From Luzula sylvatica (Eukaryota > Streptophyta > Magnoliopsida > Poales > Juncaceae), in the NCBI GenBank assembly GCA_946800325.1, contig OX326957.1:434001-498000 (forward strand): DNA of 64,000 nucleotides, given 5' to 3'. The notes under the pieces were generated by a model. That model saw only the letters and a list, made by a program, of their open reading frames with translations, had not been told where the DNA came from and made no database searches. Positions within the stretch are counted from its first letter, which is position 1; each line of letters starts with the position of its first letter. The translations under genes and the position numbers were made by a program. Below, one piece after another: positions 1 to 11,560 of the stretch.

Positions 1-1600
1 TACAAAAACTTCCCCTATGTTTACTAATATATATTTTTATTATAATTTATATTGTGTATGAAATGAGATTTGTAATTCATATTGTGTGTGTATTTTGTAA
101 TTTATATTATGTATGTAATTTGTAATTTGTAATTTCTATTATAATGTTTATTGAACATCAACTATACCAATATGTACTGTTAATACATGTGTATGTAAGA
201 AAAATTGTAATTTACATCATATGTAATCTGTAATTTATATTGAACATCAACTGTACCAATATGTACCGTTAATAATCTGTGCGTAAGAAATTTCAAATTA
301 TCCTGTAAAAGTTCTAATTAATAGAACTCATAATAGTATAAAAATACAAGAATCCACACAATATCATAAAAATACAATAGTTCACAAAATCATCAAAATT
401 GCAAAAAAATTCACAAAATCCTACAAGTCAACAAAATCATACCAAGTCTGAATAACCCATAAACTCAAATTTTCAACTTCGACCATTGCTTTGAGAGATA
501 TAGAAGCTCAGCTTTATTTTGCACCAGCCACTCAAAGGACCAATTCTGCTTTTTGCTTACCCTAATCAAAACTCCTCGATAAATCATTTTGTGCACCAAT
601 TCTGCCTTTTTGAGGGACCAATTCGGCCTTTCTTGCTACCTGCGATGATTGTTTATTCATGACGAGCTTAAAAAGATGTAAAGAAAGTTCTTTTGAGTTT
701 ATACTTGGGTGCATCAACTGGTACAAACCCATATAAATTAATTGTACTAAAAGAAACTCGTAACTGAGAACTAGGTGTGAATAAAAGAAAAAACACCTCT
801 CCATTGGCTGCTTGAGCCATAGAAACATTAGCATGAGAAAAATTGATGAGGGAAATTGTTCCATCATCAACAAGACTTCTCCATGACTTTTTCCCATATC
901 CCTATCATCACCAAATAACAAAATAAAATAAGCAATAAGCAAATGTAATTGAAAATCACTTCAACTCAATTATCAAACTAAACTTGAATCAAGCTCTACA
1001 TAAGAATATTAAACACTATCATCCGTTAATGATCCTTAATTCATACCCATACAATTATTTCAAAGAGTATGTTGAGTTTATCTACCTGAACCAGTGTTGT
1101 TCGAATTGTTGAGAAATAAATTCGAGTTTTTTTTTACTTAACAACGTCTAAAGCTACCTTCGCCATGTCACCACAGTTCACATGCCACTGAAGCCTAATT
1201 CTCGGCTCTACCATGTCACCGCTTCTAGAATAAATTTGCATTGTCACTTCATTGTTCTTGTAATATCTATACAACCCTACTATCCCACAATGATCCCTAA
1301 TTCTGATCCAATTGCCAAATTGTCCACGGTAAACACTAATTCAACCCCAATTTACCAAAATAAACTCAAATTCTGCCCTAAAGAATACAATCAGGCCTCA
1401 ATTCAGTCTCATTAAGTAAAATAGATACCAACGAATCCATGATAATATCTGAATTTACCCAATATGAAGAGAGCACGAACACAGTGCTCACCAGCAAGAT
1501 GCAAGCATGATTACGGCGATAGGAAGATGGCTCGACAGAGAAAGCTCGGTGCATGCTCTCACCCAAAAAGAACCAAGACACGACAGATGGAGAATTAGGG
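1..1600. other. AT-rich intergenic stretch, no gene recognised
   Basis: No reading frame here has recognisable motifs; the longest (minus, 562-942) has none. A CT-rich tract on the minus strand near 1618-1649, followed by an ATG at 1581, could be the leader and start of a minus-strand gene, but no continuation was recognised. Confidence 0.4.
150..295. repeat. Two-copy tandem duplication
   Basis: A segment of about 55 bp at 150-203 beginning TTGAACATCAACTATACCAA recurs at 239-292 with a few substitutions, separated by TGTAATTTATATT-type low-complexity DNA. No function is inferred. Confidence 0.6.
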
Positions 1601-1615
1601 CGTCGCCTCGCCAGG

Positions 1616-1617
<2 letters not shown>

Positions 1618-1649
<32 letters not shown>
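1618..1649. repeat. (GA)n microsatellite
   Basis: About 16 uninterrupted GA units. On the minus strand it is a CT tract of the kind often found in plant 5' leaders. Confidence 0.9.
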
Positions 1650-1653
<4 letters not shown>

Positions 1654-1899
1654 ACATCAAAGAGATGACGGGAGAAGTGTTTTCCGTCAGGGTTCCGTGA
1701 GAGAGTGGTGGATTTGAGCAGCCTTTAAGTCTGAGTTAATATCAGCCTTTCATCAAGATAAACCGACGGTTCAGATTAGGGAGTCCAATATGGGAGTCCA
1801 AATTGAATGTCAAGGGATCCTCCCCCATATATATATATATTAAATTAAATTAAATTAAATAAGACTTTTATATTATGCACTAACCCATCATCCCATAAA

Positions 1900-1902
<3 letters not shown>

Positions 1903-1957
<55 letters not shown>
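1903..1957. repeat. (TA)n microsatellite
   Basis: About 27 TA units directly abutting the left end of the MITE at 1958. A second TA tract abuts its right end, as expected if the element inserted in one TA tract. Confidence 0.9.
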
Positions 1958-1960
<3 letters not shown>

Positions 1961-2187
1961 GATGGCTAAGATACTTAATTAAGTATCATGAGTTTGGTAC
2001 TTAACACTTTTTGACCATTAAATTTGCTTTGAGATCTGTGCATTTAATGATTATCATAAACTGATATGGAAATAATTAATGATGAATATATATATAGCAT
2101 TAAAAAATACAAATCTCAAAGCAAATCTAATGGTTAAAATATCCTAAGTACCAAACTAATGATACTTAATTGAGTATCTTAACCATC

Positions 2188-2190
<3 letters not shown>
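1958..2190. mobile_element. Foldback MITE flanked by TA repeats
   Basis: The left end (GAGGATGGCTAAGATACTTA) and right end (...TATCTTAACCATCCTC) are inverted repeats, and the similarity runs inward for about 90 bp (GGTACTTA..., AAGCAAATCTAATGG...). The element is 233 bp with no coding potential. It sits inside a TA microsatellite, so a TA target duplication (Tc1/mariner type) is plausible but cannot be proved. It could also belong to another superfamily. Confidence 0.75.

Positions 2191-2234
<44 letters not shown>
2191..2234. repeat. (TA)n microsatellite
   Basis: About 22 TA units at the right edge of the 1958-2190 MITE, running into a short CA tract. Confidence 0.9.
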
Positions 2235-2241
<7 letters not shown>

Positions 2242-2324
2242 TAATTGACAATTGAGATCGAAATATTTATTTACTTATTCAAAATAAATTAATATACTAC
2301 GCTAAAATAGAATAATTATTACGT

Positions 2325-2595
2325 TTAACACTTGTGAACCTTGTGATAAAACACTTAATCCATAATCTGCAACTTTCAAGTTTCCACGAACTTCTAGAAG
2401 CAGATTTTCTAGTTGGAAAATTTAAAAACTAATTCAGGTTAAGATTCGATTTTAAGAAAATGTAAATTACATGAAGGTATCAAAAGATAAAACTATTTAC
2501 CTTTAGGTCCCTGTGATAAACGCCTTTGCTATGGAAATAGTCTTCTCGTGAATTAATTGCAAGAAATATCTTCGTGCTTCGTCTTCTCTCATTTT
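2325..2595 (-). pseudogene. CIPK/SnRK3 kinase catalytic-loop fragment
   Basis: Two minus-strand exon remnants are visible. The upstream one (about 2590 to 2501) reads EDEARRYFLQLI, loses about one turn and the frame, then reads DYFHSKGVYHRDLK and stops at a GT donor. After an ~85-nt intron the next remnant (about 2408 to 2325) reads ENLLLEVRGNLKVADYGLSV. Together these are the catalytic loop and Mg-binding region of a CBL-interacting protein kinase; the HRDLK|PEN exon break is typical of intron-rich CIPK genes. It is dead: a frameshift or deletion lies inside the first exon, DFG has become DYG, and neither the N-lobe nor the rest of the C-lobe is adjacent. A second, non-overlapping CIPK fragment lies at 59.5-59.8 kb. 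Confidence 0.75.
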
Positions 2596-2649
2596 TCAAT
2601 TTTTTTTAATTCAAAAGGACATATTTTTTGAAAAAATTAAACTCTACGA

Positions 2650-3530
2650 TATGGCTCGGTCGATTCTTACTATGCGGCTATCGAACAACTCCAATCATGA
2701 TTTCGACTTTCAAAACTATGCTTTACATATTCGTACTCAAATAGAAAAGACACCAAAGCGTGACCATATGACTCTGAATATCGGACTTGCGGACTCGGAC
2801 TCGGACCCGGACTCGGACTTGCCGGCTCCGTCAACTCGGGACCAGGGCGACTCAAACCAAACACGATGAGTGGAAAAATAAAATCGGAATGTTGGTAAAA
2901 AAAATCGAAAAAATCGAAAAAATATAAAAAAATATTTTAAAAATTGAAAAACGTTCATAAACACGAGAAGAACAAATTCAACTAATAAAACTCAAATTAC
3001 TACATTAAAAATACAACATTACATAACCAATAACAAAAAAAAAAAATTAAAATTTTTTACTGGCAAGTTAATAAAATCATATTTGATTTTGTACTCGTAA
3101 TTGTATTTGTTGTAATTTCTCCATTTACAATAAAACAAATACAAACATAGAGAGCTATACATTAAATTTAGCAAATAATTCTTGTACTAACCCTCTTGTT
3201 TGACCAACATGATCAACAATTTATGAGCCTTTGGATTTAGAAATCGGATGGTGGCTATTAAATCCCGCACTTCATCTAAATTTCTGGTTTTTTCATACTG
3301 AAGCGCTGTGAGTTTAATATTTCTCTTACAAATTAGTCGGGTTTTCTGAAAAAACCGACTTAATTTTTTCCGGTTCTTTTTCCTTTCTTTTCTTCCGCTC
3401 CATACTCAGGTCTACTCTACCCAGCTTTATACCCAGCGCCCTTACTCAACAACCCATGGTACACTCCTGGTTTTACTTGTATGATTTTTTCCTGTACTCT
3501 GCGATCATCATATTTATCCTTCTTTTGGTC
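2650..3530. other. Intergenic, nothing recognised
   Basis: AT-rich DNA with a short GACTCGGACTCGGACCCGGA-type repeat at 2790-2820 that creates overlapping open frames on both strands; these look like by-products of the repeat. No domain or element ends were seen. Confidence 0.4.
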
Positions 3531-3534
3531 TAAT

Positions 3535-4275
3535 TTATTCTTGGATGACTGAGTGATGATATAATTTCAATATTCCGAGGGATTGTTGTTGAAGGCGAGC
3601 CTCGAAATCGAGTAGAAATCCATGGAGTTCGGGGAGATTTGAGAATGAGCGCTGATTAGAGAAAGAGCCAACTACTGGGTTATAGTCGGATCCAAGGCCG
3701 TTGAGCGCATGCACGATGAGTTTGCGATCTGATATCGGATCTCCGATCGCAGAAAGCTGATCCGCTATATGCTTCAATTTATCGAGGTATTGAGAGATAG
3801 AAGAGTCACCCTTTCGAGTGGATTGGAGTAGCGAATGGAGGTGCATCGACCTGGCTATCGTCTGAGATGTGAATCGACTACTGAGAGACGCCCAAATTTC
3901 TCCTGCAGTCGAGCACTCGACAATCTGGCCGATGATGGATTCACTCAGGGACGAGATAAGCCAGCCCATGATAAGCTTATCCTGACAGTGCCAATGAAAA
4001 AACTCCGGATTGGGCTGAACACTCGTCGAGCCGGCTGCATCTGTGACCGAGATCTGCTCAGAAGGGGGTATAGGATTATCGATATGGTTGCGAAGATTGT
4101 ATCCATCAAGGATCGGAAGGATCTGGGTTTTCCATATTAAGAAATTGGATTCGTTGAGTTTAATTGGTAAAGTTTGGGAGAACTGGATTAACTGAAGGGA
4201 TCTCGATGAGTCTACTGGACTGGAGATTACTATTTGAGGATTCAATGGCGTGCTAGAGGAGTTTTCCTCCGCCAT
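3535..4275 (-). pseudogene. Copia gag remnant fused to LTR tail
   Basis: The 246-aa frame starts MAEENSSSTPLNPQ and carries Copia gag (UBN2-type) motifs: PIKLNESNFLIWKTQILPIL near residues 38-57, then W...SSLSESIIGQI and STRKGDSSISQYLDKLKHIA. Gag forms the particle that packages retrotransposon RNA. The ATG is about 60 nt downstream of a primer-binding site. After residue ~233 the frame runs straight into a 19-bp copy of the LTR 3' end (3557-3575) and then host DNA, so the last ~13 residues are LTR and flank. The nucleocapsid zinc knuckle, protease and all of pol are missing. Non-functional alone, though a truncated gag could still be translated. Confidence 0.8.
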
Positions 4276-4555
4276 GATTGGTTTGAAGAGGAAGAAAAGA
4301 GAAGAAAAAAAAAAATAGGTCTAAGAGATGTGTTTCACTCTGATACCATGATATAATTTCAATATTCTTTCTTATATATCTAATTTCAATGATACAGTGA
4401 TCTATTTATATTAGCTCTCTATTAGAGACAAACTATCTCTTTCTCCTAACTACCTACAGACTCTCACCATACATCTAATGCCATCTGTCTATGGTACTAA
4501 TATTCTTTCCCCTAACTAATCTCATTCATTACACTTATATCAACTGCCACACAGA
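3557..4555 (-). mobile_element. Internally deleted Copia retrotransposon
   Basis: In minus orientation: an LTR of about 200 bp (roughly 4555 to 4349, with a TATAAATA box near 4402-4409), a primer-binding site TGGTATCAGAG at 4348-4338 complementary to initiator-Met tRNA, the gag frame, then only the last 19 bp of the second LTR (3575-3557, identical to 4367-4349). Everything between mid-gag and the end of the 3' LTR is gone. The outer end of the 5' LTR near 4553-4557 (TGTGGCAGTTG on the minus strand) is my best guess; no clean target duplication was found. Confidence 0.65.
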
Positions 4556-4559
4556 TATT

Positions 4560-5160
4560 ATAGAGAGCTGATCACAATGTATCAGGAAGGACTAATCATC
4601 TTCTAATAAGTGAGTGTATAAAATCAAAAGATAAGTATATCAATTAGATCAATGAATAATGGAGGACTGAAGATCATGAAGGAGAAGGCAATTTTTTAAC
4701 ATTTAGGGATCTTCAAGAATTTCTAACGAATTGAAGGATAAAAGTAGTTTTTTAATATACGTCCTATTTGTACTAAAAAAAATGGTTACTGAACTAGCGT
4801 GCATGGTCTATTGGTACCATGAATTTAAATTAATATAATGCAACCCTTTTTGCTGATCCCAGACAGTGCCACGTCACTCCTGAATTATGGGCCGTTCGAT
4901 CAAGATCGGACGATCGAAACTTGAATGGACTCGGTTTACATGGACCAAGATAGGCTAACATCATATGGACCACATGAGCCAAGTCTAGGCAAACAAAAAC
5001 GTTCCGTGACTCATTCAAATACCCTTTCTCTCTCTTATCTCATTTTTTTCATTTTCGCGACCCAGAAACCCTAGCCGTCGCGACGAAACCCTAGCCGTCG
5101 CGACGAAACCCTAGCTGTCGAACGCCGACGACGACAAACCCTAGCGGCCAAACGTTGCCA
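4560..5160. other. Intergenic leading into a 5' leader
   Basis: No gene was recognised to about 5040. From 5060 to 5140 there are several copies of AAACCCTAGC(C/T)GTCG, a motif common in plant 5' leaders and promoters (telo-box-like AAACCCTA). They lie just upstream of the ATG at 5167. Confidence 0.45.
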
Positions 5161-5981
5161 ATCGTCATGACTGCCGCCTTGCCGCCCAATGAGACGGCCG
5201 TAGGTATTGAGGTGCAATCTTCCTCCTTTTGCGTTGCCGTTAGGTTGTTTTCTCTTCGTTCTTCATTTTTTGGTGTTGTTTTTGCTGCTGTTTTTGTCTG
5301 TTGATGATTGCATGTCTTGGTTTGACCTGATTCATGCTGGTTTTGCCAGTATTTGGTCTGATTCGACCACTTCTTGCATACCTTTGTTGTGTTATGTTCT
5401 TTCTTGCGTTTTGTTGTTGTTTCCTCTGATGATTTTGATTGTTGGGGGTGTGCATGTTTTGCTGATTTTGATAATAACTATATTTTTGTTCTTATTTCGG
5501 ATCAATTATGCCGTGACGATATGTATTGGCTATTTAATAGGTTCCATGATAAACAAAGGACACGAAATAGTGAAAAAACACGACAGCGTAGAAACAGGCG
5601 ATCTCAGAGAATTTGTCGATGTTGCCCAGGCATTGTCCAGCTGCCTTCTTTTCGTGTTGGCTCTTACGTGGCAGTGAGGTATGCATTTTTTTTGTTTTTC
5701 TTTTACTTCTTTTTACACTTAATTTTAGGCCAAAATTTGCTTTTTTGCCTTTGTTGATTTGTTCTTTTCCTTCACTTATTAACTCAAAACTTTTTAGATT
5801 GAGTGGATTTGAATTCGAGACATACAATCTGAATAACATCGGGACAAAACAGAAAGCGTGTTTTTAGATTTGGATTTGGCCAATTAGTCCATTAATTTTC
5901 GTGTGATTCTTATTTTAATTAAATGATTTTTTCTGCTATTTTTTCAGATCTTTTGCGCAGTTGTTCAATAATGGATATGTT

Positions 5982-6993
5982 TGAAGGAAATACAGTTTCA
6001 GGATCAACCGTAAAAGTGTACACAAGGATAAACGAATGTAAGCGTACATTCGTGGTCATATCGTTCAGTAGGAAAATCCAATTTGAATGGTTCAAATTGG
6101 GTTAGATAGATAATACGATTATCTACAACCTTCATATAGAAATATATTTCATATGAACGAAGTATTAGTGTCGTTTATATGAAATACCGAAAGGGTGCAA
6201 TAGTTTGACATACAGTTAGTAAAACAGTCATAACTTTTGAATACGAACTCCAATTGGGCCGGGCCAAATTGGGTCGTGTAGATAATAAGATTATCTACAA
6301 CTTTCGTGTTGGTTGATTTTCTGTTAGAGGAATTTATCAATTTCGTATGAATAGAATACTGGACAGATACATGCAACTTTCTGTGTGAAAGAGTGTATAT
6401 TGGATATACATGTCTTTTGGCCCATCCTAATCCTATGTGATATAAATAGGATAATTCTCTCTCATCTGGTGTGGTTTATTCATTTAATTAATTCGGAATA
6501 TTCCAGAGAATTGTAAGACAACTTTCTAGAGAGAGAAAGGGTGTAAATAGAGAGAAACCGTGAAAATGTGTTTTCCGGTATAGAGAATCAAACAATCAAG
6601 CAAGTTCGCCGGTGCATCGTCTAGGCAGTTGCACCCGTGACCGACGTCTTACGAGTCAAGGTGGATACACGTAGAGGAGTCACGATTGGGGCTCTTTCGG
6701 TTGTGATCGATTCGAACGAGTAATTTATGTCGGAGACGAAATCGAGTGAATCGGCGACGTTAACGAACGGTGAAAGACGCGTGGTGTGGGACGCGCGGAT
6801 TGTCACCAACGTGACACGGAAAAGAAGAATAGCAATCAACCCTTCATGTGCAATAAATTTTGCACTGGTATGAATCTAATCTTCTTATTTGCATCGTACC
6901 CGTCAAAGTCATGGCGTGATCTCGGGAATCGGGGAACCGGACCGGGCCTACATATCCGCTGCGCGGGCCCGGGGCCGGGTAGAATACCCAACA
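5982..6993 (+). repeat. 5' LTR of the Copia element
   Basis: Begins TGAAGGAAATACAG and ends ATACCCAACA. A promoter-like TATAAATAGG lies at 6441-6450. The U3 part has two internal diverged copies of a motif around GATAATAAGATTATCTACAA. The end is GC-rich with CCGGACCGGGCC and GGGCCCGGGGCCGGG. Confidence 0.95.
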
Positions 6994-6994
6994 G

Positions 6995-7006
6995 TGGTAT
7001 CAGAGC
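6995..7006 (+). other. Primer-binding site, initiator-Met tRNA
   Basis: TGGTATCAGAGC lies one base after the 5' LTR. It is complementary to the 3' end of plant initiator methionine tRNA, the usual Copia primer for minus-strand DNA synthesis. Confidence 0.92.
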
Positions 7007-7261
7007 GATCGCCATCGATTCGAGGGTCAAATCATAGTCGTATATTCGATATACGCACAGGTTATCAAAGTTCGTACCCGTTTGCATGATGATAGATATA
7101 GAGATTCCAATTTCGTTAAAAATCACAAGTAGAATTCACTAGAGATCAATCAAAAGTTGATTGAGAGTATCTAGGAATTATCGTGAAAAGGTTTCATGAT
7201 TTATCGTTTCAGAAACGAGCGAAAACGAAAGAAACGGCAAAATCTGCAGAAAATTAGAATA

Positions 7262-8040
7262 CGAAACAGTGAGTAAAACTAAGCTCACTTTCAGTGGGAA
7301 ACTGCAAATTGATTGGATCAAATTGGGGTGGTTATATAATGAGATTATCTATGACTTTGATACAGAAAGTTTTTTCATTTGAACGAAATATCAGTGTCGT
7401 TTTTTTGGAATACTGAAAGGGTGCGACTGTTTGACATACAGAGACTAAAACGTCCGTATATGTCGTATCGAAACTCCAATTGAGTCCAATCCAATTGGGT
7501 TAGTTAGATAATAAGATTATATAGAACTTTCGTTCACGTTCAAAGTCGGTTGGAATAATTTAGTATTTTCGTTTCAACAGAATACTGAAAAAGTGTCTGT
7601 AGTTTTCTGGTCGAAATAGGTGTCCATTGGATATACTTACCTTTTCGTTTGTTCGTATTTTACTAAAACTGATATAACTTTCCGTAGGAAACTCAGATTT
7701 GAATGGTTCAAATTGGGTTAGTTAGATAATAAGATTATCTAGAACTTTCATGTTGTAATATATTTCATTTGAGCGAAGTATTAGTGTCGTTCTAATGAAA
7801 TACCGAAAGGGTGCGACAGTTTGACATATAGTCAGTAAAACGGCCGTAATTGTCGGGTCCGAACTCCAATTGGGCTGGTCCAAATTGGGTTGGAAAGATA
7901 ATAAGATTATCTACAACGTTTTTGTTAGTTGATTTTCTGTCAGAGGAATTTACCATTTTCGTTCTGACAGATTACTGAAATGGTGTATGTCGTTTTCTGT
8001 TTGAAAAGGTGTATATGAGATATACATACCTTTAGGCCTA
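7262..8040 (+). repeat. Two diverged extra U3 copies inside the element
   Basis: Segments 7290-7655 and 7673-8035 each repeat, in order, the U3 landmarks of the LTR: a CAAATTGGG-type motif, ATAATRAGATTATCT, CGAARTATYAGTGTCGTT, AAAGGGTGCGAC, CTCCAATTG, then GATATAC followed by CCTTT. Their wording (GAGATATACATACCTTT) is closer to the divergent LTR at 17.2-18.2 kb than to this element's own LTRs. They lie in the leader where gag would be expected; no intact gag was found. Confidence 0.75.
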
Positions 8041-9455
8041 TCTTTATCTCTAATCAATTAATTCAATCATACTAGCATATAGATTAGTATTTATTTAGAA
8101 TAATTAGTCTCCCTAAATAAATCATATGCATTTAGAAATCTTGTGATAGTGATATAATATGATTATGTCACGAATTATTTAAACATGCATAGGCATGATC
8201 CCTCATAATATTTAAGTCGTGGAAATGCCTTCCATGACCACATCCATCGAGATTGGTATGACATAATGCGTGGTTTCAGGCCATAGTCGGGCACGTATTA
8301 TTGTATGTATTGTTGCGGGTGGTAAGCGTTAATTGGGGACTCACGTGGGTTCAGGCCATAGCCGGGCACGTGAGTAGTTCAATTGAACGATACGTTGGAT
8401 ATGGTTGTGACTTAACCGTCCAAGCTAATCCGATTAGAGTTCGGGGCATAGATAGAATGCACACACGGAATTGGGATTGTATATGATACGATCCATCACC
8501 GAAATTCTATAAAGGTTCAAGAGTCGTATATGATACGATTGGATAATAATCCTACCTAAATAAGCGTGATCCCATTTGTCAGCCATAGTCACTTATGGGA
8601 GGATTGCGAAATATGGATCTTGGGTGTTATGGACTTGGAGTCCCGTATCGGTATGAGGGTTATCGATTCGATAAAATAACACTATTCATATATTCATCAT
8701 GTAAGCATATAGATTAAGTACGCACGGTTAGAAGTTTAATTTTCATCATCCATTTAGAATTATGTTTTCAAGCAAACACCAAATATATATCGATGAGATC
8801 GATATGATAGATGGATTTTGGGTCGGAATTACCGTAATTAACCTTCATAGTCAAAGAATAGTTCTTAGACTTAAAGGAACGTGTTGGACACGGAAACGGT
8901 AGATTCGGGGCTCGAGGCTTTGGCTTTAGAGAATGCCGGGTTCGATACACTTTAAGAAGGAATCGAACAATATTACATGCCTTGTGGTGGCATGTGTAGA
9001 CGCAAATTTCTCAAAATTATTTTGAGAATTCGGGTGTATATGAAAATAAAACACAACGCTCATGAAATAGTTTCAAGAGCTAGAGCGCATTGAATGGTTC
9101 AATGCGGCTCAACGAGTTGGTTAATTTTGAGACGCCTTATGGGTCTTTGATTAACACTCGTGTGTTGTTTGTACGAGATTTGATCTTCGTGACCGAATAT
9201 CATATGCATTCGATAGATAAGTCGATCCCTGAATTGCATGAGATGCGATTTAAAATTGAATTGGAGATGCTCGGAGTATCCGAGGAATCCAATGTATATA
9301 GATGCGTGGATGTCCTTGTAATTCAAAGGAGGGATCGAAAGAAATGTATGTCTAAGGGTATTTTGGGAAAATATTTTCCAAACAGAAAGTTCGGACAAGG
9401 AGTTGTCCAAACTAATGACTCAAAGAACGGTGAAATCCGAGGAGGATTAAACCTA

Positions 9456-11560
9456 GAAGTTGATTGCTTCTTTTGGCTTTGCCGTCTTGGCCATATAAAC
9501 GAGATACGTGTATCTAGATTCCATATGATGGATTGCTAGAATCATTCGAATTAGATTCGATTGATTAATACGATACTTATTTATTAGGCAAGATGACAAA
9601 AGGCATCATTCTCCAAAGGTTGGAGAAAGATTCAACGAATTATTGGAAATTACATTAAGATGTAAATGTTCCGATAAGTTCGGAGGCAAGAGGAGGCTAT
9701 CAGTATTTTGTTACGTTTATGGACGGTTAAAGTAGATATGAAACTATCTATTTAATGCGTACCGAAACGGAGATTTTGAAAGGTTCATAGAGTTTCAAAA
9801 CGAAATACGAAATCAACTAAGCAAGAAAATCAAAGCTTTTCGATAGGACCGAGAAGGCGAGTATTTGAGCTAAACTTTTCGATAGGATCGAAGAGGCGAT
9901 ATTTGAGTTATAAATATTGATTATCATTCATGATTGTGAAATCGTTTCACGATTATTTTCATTTCGGAACATTGAGATGTGTCCGAAAAGAGGAATTGAA
10001 CGCATATTGGACATCGTTCGATAAATGATAAGTCAAACGGATCTCCCAAAAATGTTTTGGGGATACGTCCTTGAGACAGCGGCACTAATGAATGGTTTCA
10101 TATATGATATGGACCATAAACCTTCTAATCGGTACAAAAGACACCATATGAGATATGGATCGGAATGGTTCCGAAGTTGTCATTTATACAGATTTGAGGA
10201 TGTGAGTATATTTCGAAATTTGTTTCGATTAAACTCAATCCCAAATCTGAAAATTGTTCGTTTATGATATATCCTTAAGGAAACTAAAGGGTATTAGTTC
10301 TAACGTCCCGACGAAAATAAGATTTTCGTGGCTCGAAGAGATGTCTTCTTGGAGGAGGACATGATGCGCACAAGTTGGGAACTTGATGTCGCTTATCTCT
10401 ATGCGGGCTAGTGGGAGTAGAATAAATCTCGAAAGAGTTCGAGATCTGAAAAATGAACATTGTACCGATGAAAGTTGACACGACTTCATCAAGAGTCGAT
10501 GAATACAAGTCGAACACACAAAGGAATTTTTATAGATCAAGTTGGCTATATATCATACGCCGATAAATACGGATTTATCGTGGCTAATGATGATAGATTG
10601 ATATCATATGATGATTCGATATCCTACAATGATGCTATGAAAAGTTGATTCAACATGACATGGTGTCATGAAATCTGAGATTCAATCCGTGTACGTTATC
10701 AAGTTTGGAACTTGATTCAATCACTTTCTGGGTTAGACTCATGAAATGTGAATGGGTTTTCAAAGTGAAGAACCTACATGGATAGGAATTTGCATATATG
10801 CAAAGCGAGGCTCGCAGCGAAGAGTTTCAAGTAATTCATAGTCGGACTATGAAGAAACGTTTTCGCATGTTGCCATGCTTTCACATTCTCAAAATTCTGC
10901 TTGTCATGATCGCACATGATGACTATGTGATGTGGCAAAATGGATGTCAAAACCGAATTTCTTGACAGAAATTTTATGAAAGGGTGTGTACTTGACACAA
11001 CCTTACGGTTTTTTCGATTCATAAGAATCGGGGATAAGATATGCACGCTTTAACGATCCATATGATGGATTAGAAAAAGCTTCTCGGAATTGGAATATTC
11101 GTTTTGACGAAGTTATAAACTGTTATAACATTGTCGAAACGAATGGAAAACTTTGTGTACACATGAAGGTTAGTAGGAGTCGCGTTATATTTCTTGTAAC
11201 GACACAAAATTTAGGCGAGACAGCTTATGAATTAAGCGTGAAGATCTATAGGATAGATCTAAGAAGTTCCTCGTTCTATATTATAGCACGTATATCGACA
11301 TATTGTTGAAAATGGTTTTCAACATATAACTCCTTGGCGGAGTTAAATCGAAATGTCGAACGACAGAAATTTTCTACGGCTCGATGTGAGACATCAAGTA
11401 GGGCGGAAAATAATAATATGATGATTTACATTTGATATGAGGATCTATTATATCTGTCATGACCTGTATGTAGTTATACGTCATACACATAAAGCGTCTA
11501 ATTCATCGTCATTAAAATCCAAGGGAATCACACGAGTTTGAATGTAATGCGATTACATGA
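9456..11560 (+). pseudogene. Decayed Copia pol (integrase, reverse transcriptase)
   Basis: Domain signatures are scattered over three frames. FWLCRLGHINEIRVSRFH (about 9468-9523) is the GAG-pre-integrase zinc-binding region. EARGGYQYFVTFMDG then an in-frame stop and SRYETIYLMRTETEIL (about 9690-9780) is the integrase core. DLPKMFWGYVLETAALMNGF (about 10040-10099) is the later integrase region. CEWVFKVK followed by an AMLSHSQ-like stretch and a DD-region remnant (10750-11000) is reverse transcriptase. Frameshifts and stops separate nearly every block. A functional pol is a single ORF of about 1,300 codons making protease, integrase, RT and RNase H, so this copy cannot make them. No RNase H block was confidently recognised. 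Confidence 0.85.

Noticed and set aside
4387..4400. Possible 5-bp target duplication for the deleted Copia element (GTGAT)
   Set aside because: It would make the LTR only about 45 bp long and exclude the TATA box; probably chance.
5207..5867. Several overlapping long frames (up to 156 aa) on both strands
   Set aside because: The stretch to about 5540 is T/TTG-rich intron-like DNA giving Leu/Phe/Val-rich chance frames. Only the part near 5542-5681 has splice-like borders and is noted as a candidate exon.
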